From Bifidobacterium sp. WK012_4_13 (GTDB lineage Bacteria > Actinomycetota > Actinomycetes > Actinomycetales > Bifidobacteriaceae), in assembly GCF_041080835.1 (NCBI RefSeq), contig NZ_CP129683.1:868001-932000 (forward strand): 64,000 nucleotides of DNA, given 5' to 3'. The translations under genes were made by a program, and so were the position numbers. Every line of letters begins with the position of its first letter. Position 1 is the first letter of the stretch. The notes below the pieces were generated by a model. It saw nothing but the letters and a program-made list of their open reading frames with translations. It did no database searches and was not told the DNA's origin. Shown here in pieces: positions 62,573 to 64,000 of the stretch.

Positions 62573-63292
62573 TTACCTGCGCGAGCGGCGTATCAGCATT
62601 CCCGGTTCGAAGATGATTATGGAGCGGCCCTTGCGGGCTATCCAGCCCCTGTTCGCGAAGTCCATGAGAGCCTTGTTCACCGTCTCTCTCGATGCTCCCA
62701 CCAGCTGGGCCATCTCCTCCTGAGTCAGGTCGTGAGGAACCATGAGTCCTGCCTCCATCGGCTCGCCGAAACGTTGGCCGAGTGAGATCAGTGTCTTCGC
62801 CAGACGTGCCGGAACATCCATGAACACCAGGTCGGAAATATGCTCATTATTGCGCCTCATGCGGTTTGCAAGAACCTGAAGCATGTCGACCGCGACACGT
62901 GGATGCTCGTCAAGCCAGTCGAAAAGAGCCCTGTGCTCAAGCGACACGACGTGCGTGTGATTCGTCATGACAACGGCGGAAGCGGTTCTTGGTCCGCCCT
63001 TCGGATCGAACACCGGGATCTCGCCAAGCACCTCTCCACGGCCATGGATGCTGAGGAGCTGCACACGGCTGTCAGAGGATCGACGCGTGAGCTTGACCCT
63101 TCCATAGTCCAGCAGATACATGCGCTGATCTTCGTCGCCCTCACGGAACACGAAATCACCCTTGTTGAGTATCCGCGAATCAAGATAAGGAATCAATTGG
63201 TCAGCCTCTTGCGGCGAAACCTGTTTGAAGAGAGCGGTCTGCAGAAGGGTGTTGCCCTGCTTGGGCAGTTCATTTGGCTTGCGAACGCTCAT
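62573..63292 (-). CDS. Crp/Fnr-family transcriptional regulator
   Basis: Encodes 239 residues. An N-terminal cyclic-nucleotide-binding fold (about 20-135) includes GEVLGEIPVFDPKGGPRTASAV, near the phosphate-binding cassette of cAMP receptors. A long dimer helix follows, then the HTH (TQEEMAQLVGASRETVNKAL, about 190-209). It resembles actinobacterial GlxR/Crp proteins. No FNR-type cysteine cluster is present. Ligand occupancy cannot be judged from sequence. The ATG at 63292 has AAAGGAAGG upstream; an earlier in-frame Met lacks this. Confidence 0.92.
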   Translation of the reverse strand: MSVRKPNELPKQGNTLLQTALFKQVSPQEADQLIPYLDSRILNKGDFVFREGDEDQRMYLLDYGRVKLTRRSSDSRVQLLSIHGRGEVLGEIPVFDPKGGPRTASAVVMTNHTHVVSLEHRALFDWLDEHPRVAVDMLQVLANRMRRNNEHISDLVFMDVPARLAKTLISLGQRFGEPMEAGLMVPHDLTQEEMAQLVGASRETVNKALMDFANRGWIARKGRSIIIFEPGMLIRRSRR

Positions 63293-63375
63293 GCCTTCCT
63301 TTCTTGAAGCACTCATGACTCCAGCATCAATCGACGTTGATTGCGTAGCTTGCTGTGTCGATTGTAACCCAGCAT

Positions 63376-64000
63376 TCAGACGATGCATGATAGCCACGCA
63401 TCCTTAGAATAGCGCTGTTTTGCAAGCTCACTGGACTCGTTCAGACACGCAGGGGAAATCGTCGAGACGACTGCCTGACTGACGTTTCTCAGCAAGAAGT
63501 CCTGAAGATGGGAGATGATGTCACTTCGGGCCATTCCAGTTTGCGAACGCATTGGATCCACCCGTTTCACCACTGATCTGACTGCCTTGTCTGACATCTT
63601 TTCCTTGGAGATGCGCAAGACGCGTGCCATTTTTTCCGCATCAATGTCGTAAGCAAGCGTGACATGATGAAGCACAGCTCCAGGACCTCCGTCCCTACGC
63701 GCGAAACGGCGCTGGGCCGCGCCCCCGATCTTCCCCTGTTCGGATGCCAAATCATTCATCGAAGAGAAGCTTACCTTCATTCCCAGTTCTCTCAAGGCAG
63801 CGACAAGCCATTCATCGCAGAGTCGATAGGATTGAGCGACATCCATGCCCTCTACGAAGCTCAGAGGCGCATAGAGCGAATAGGTGATCGTGTTGCTGGG
63901 CTCAACGAACATCGCACCGCCACCCGTCACCCTGCGGACGACCGATATGTTCTCTCTTCTGGCCTGTTCGAGATCGACCTCGTTGCTCAAGGATTGGAAT
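63376..64000 (-). CDS. lipoate-protein ligase A-like protein, 5' end beyond the window
   Basis: The frame is open to the window edge, so the gene continues past 64000. The visible 208 residues begin FQSLSNEVDLEQARRENI and contain RRVTGGGAMF, the lipoyl-binding loop of LplA/BirA-type ligases (RRxSGGGAVY), followed by INDLASEQGKIGG-like substrate-site sequence (read here as MNDLASEQGKIGGAAQRR). LplA attaches lipoate to E2 or GcvH domains. The acceptor is not visible in this window, and the enzyme could also be an octanoyl-transferase-type member. Transcribed upstream of the Crp-type gene with an 83-bp spacer. Confidence 0.8.
   Translation of the reverse strand, partial: FQSLSNEVDLEQARRENISVVRRVTGGGAMFVEPSNTITYSLYAPLSFVEGMDVAQSYRLCDEWLVAALRELGMKVSFSSMNDLASEQGKIGGAAQRRFARRDGGPGAVLHHVTLAYDIDAEKMARVLRISKEKMSDKAVRSVVKRVDPMRSQTGMARSDIISHLQDFLLRNVSQAVVSTISPACLNESSELAKQRYSKDAWLSCIV

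Overview
The window looks like a chromosomal segment of a Bifidobacterium or close relative (high-G+C actinobacterium). The evidence is the bifidobacterial-type neighbourhood around rpoB-rpoC, an AdnA/AdnB recombination helicase-nuclease pair, dapB-dapA-RNase J, a DeoR-galT-galK Leloir cluster, class II dihydroorotate dehydrogenase, and frequent GTG and TTG starts. Species cannot be fixed from the sequence. Most genes lie on the minus strand.

Layout. Bases 1-993 hold a degenerate stretch and a tRNA-Arg(CCT). Bases 994-15234 form a catabolic locus for beta-linked gluco-oligosaccharides. In transcription order it encodes a lipoprotein solute-binding protein, two Opp/Dpp-type permeases and a fused double ATPase, then an alpha/beta-hydrolase, a long GH94 phosphorylase resembling 1,2-beta-oligoglucan phosphorylase, and a GH3 beta-glucosidase. 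A LacI-family regulator is divergent. Two matching 16-bp operator palindromes 110 bp apart lie in the divergent region, one of them inside a good promoter. The set reads as import of beta-glucan oligosaccharides (probably beta-1,2, i.e. sophoro-oligosaccharides), intracellular phosphorolysis to glucose 1-phosphate and hydrolysis of the residual disaccharide.

Bases 15400-19700 hold two MFS transporters and a short-chain dehydrogenase. Bases 19800-28750 hold core genes: def, glmM, pepN, RNase J, dapA and dapB. Bases 28850-38010 hold the large adnB/adnA pair. Bases 38100-45910 hold rpoC and rpoB. Bases 46400-50130 hold a P1B-like ATPase with an unusual transmembrane motif, a small membrane protein and a TrmL-type methyltransferase. 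mutY, a UPF0210/UPF0237 pair, the galactose operon, a polyprenol-phosphate mannose synthase-like enzyme, pyrD, an Old Yellow Enzyme homologue, a class A penicillin-binding protein, a Crp-type regulator and the 3' part of a lipoate-ligase-like gene fill the rest.

The most unusual structure is a family of about 110-bp interspersed elements, found three times (27818-27927, 48581-48690, 50170-50297). Each is bounded by long inverted repeats whose sequence differs between copies while pairing is kept, and each carries a conserved internal core. They fit no feature I recognise. A second theme is short tandem duplications, both at gene ends and inside protein linkers.
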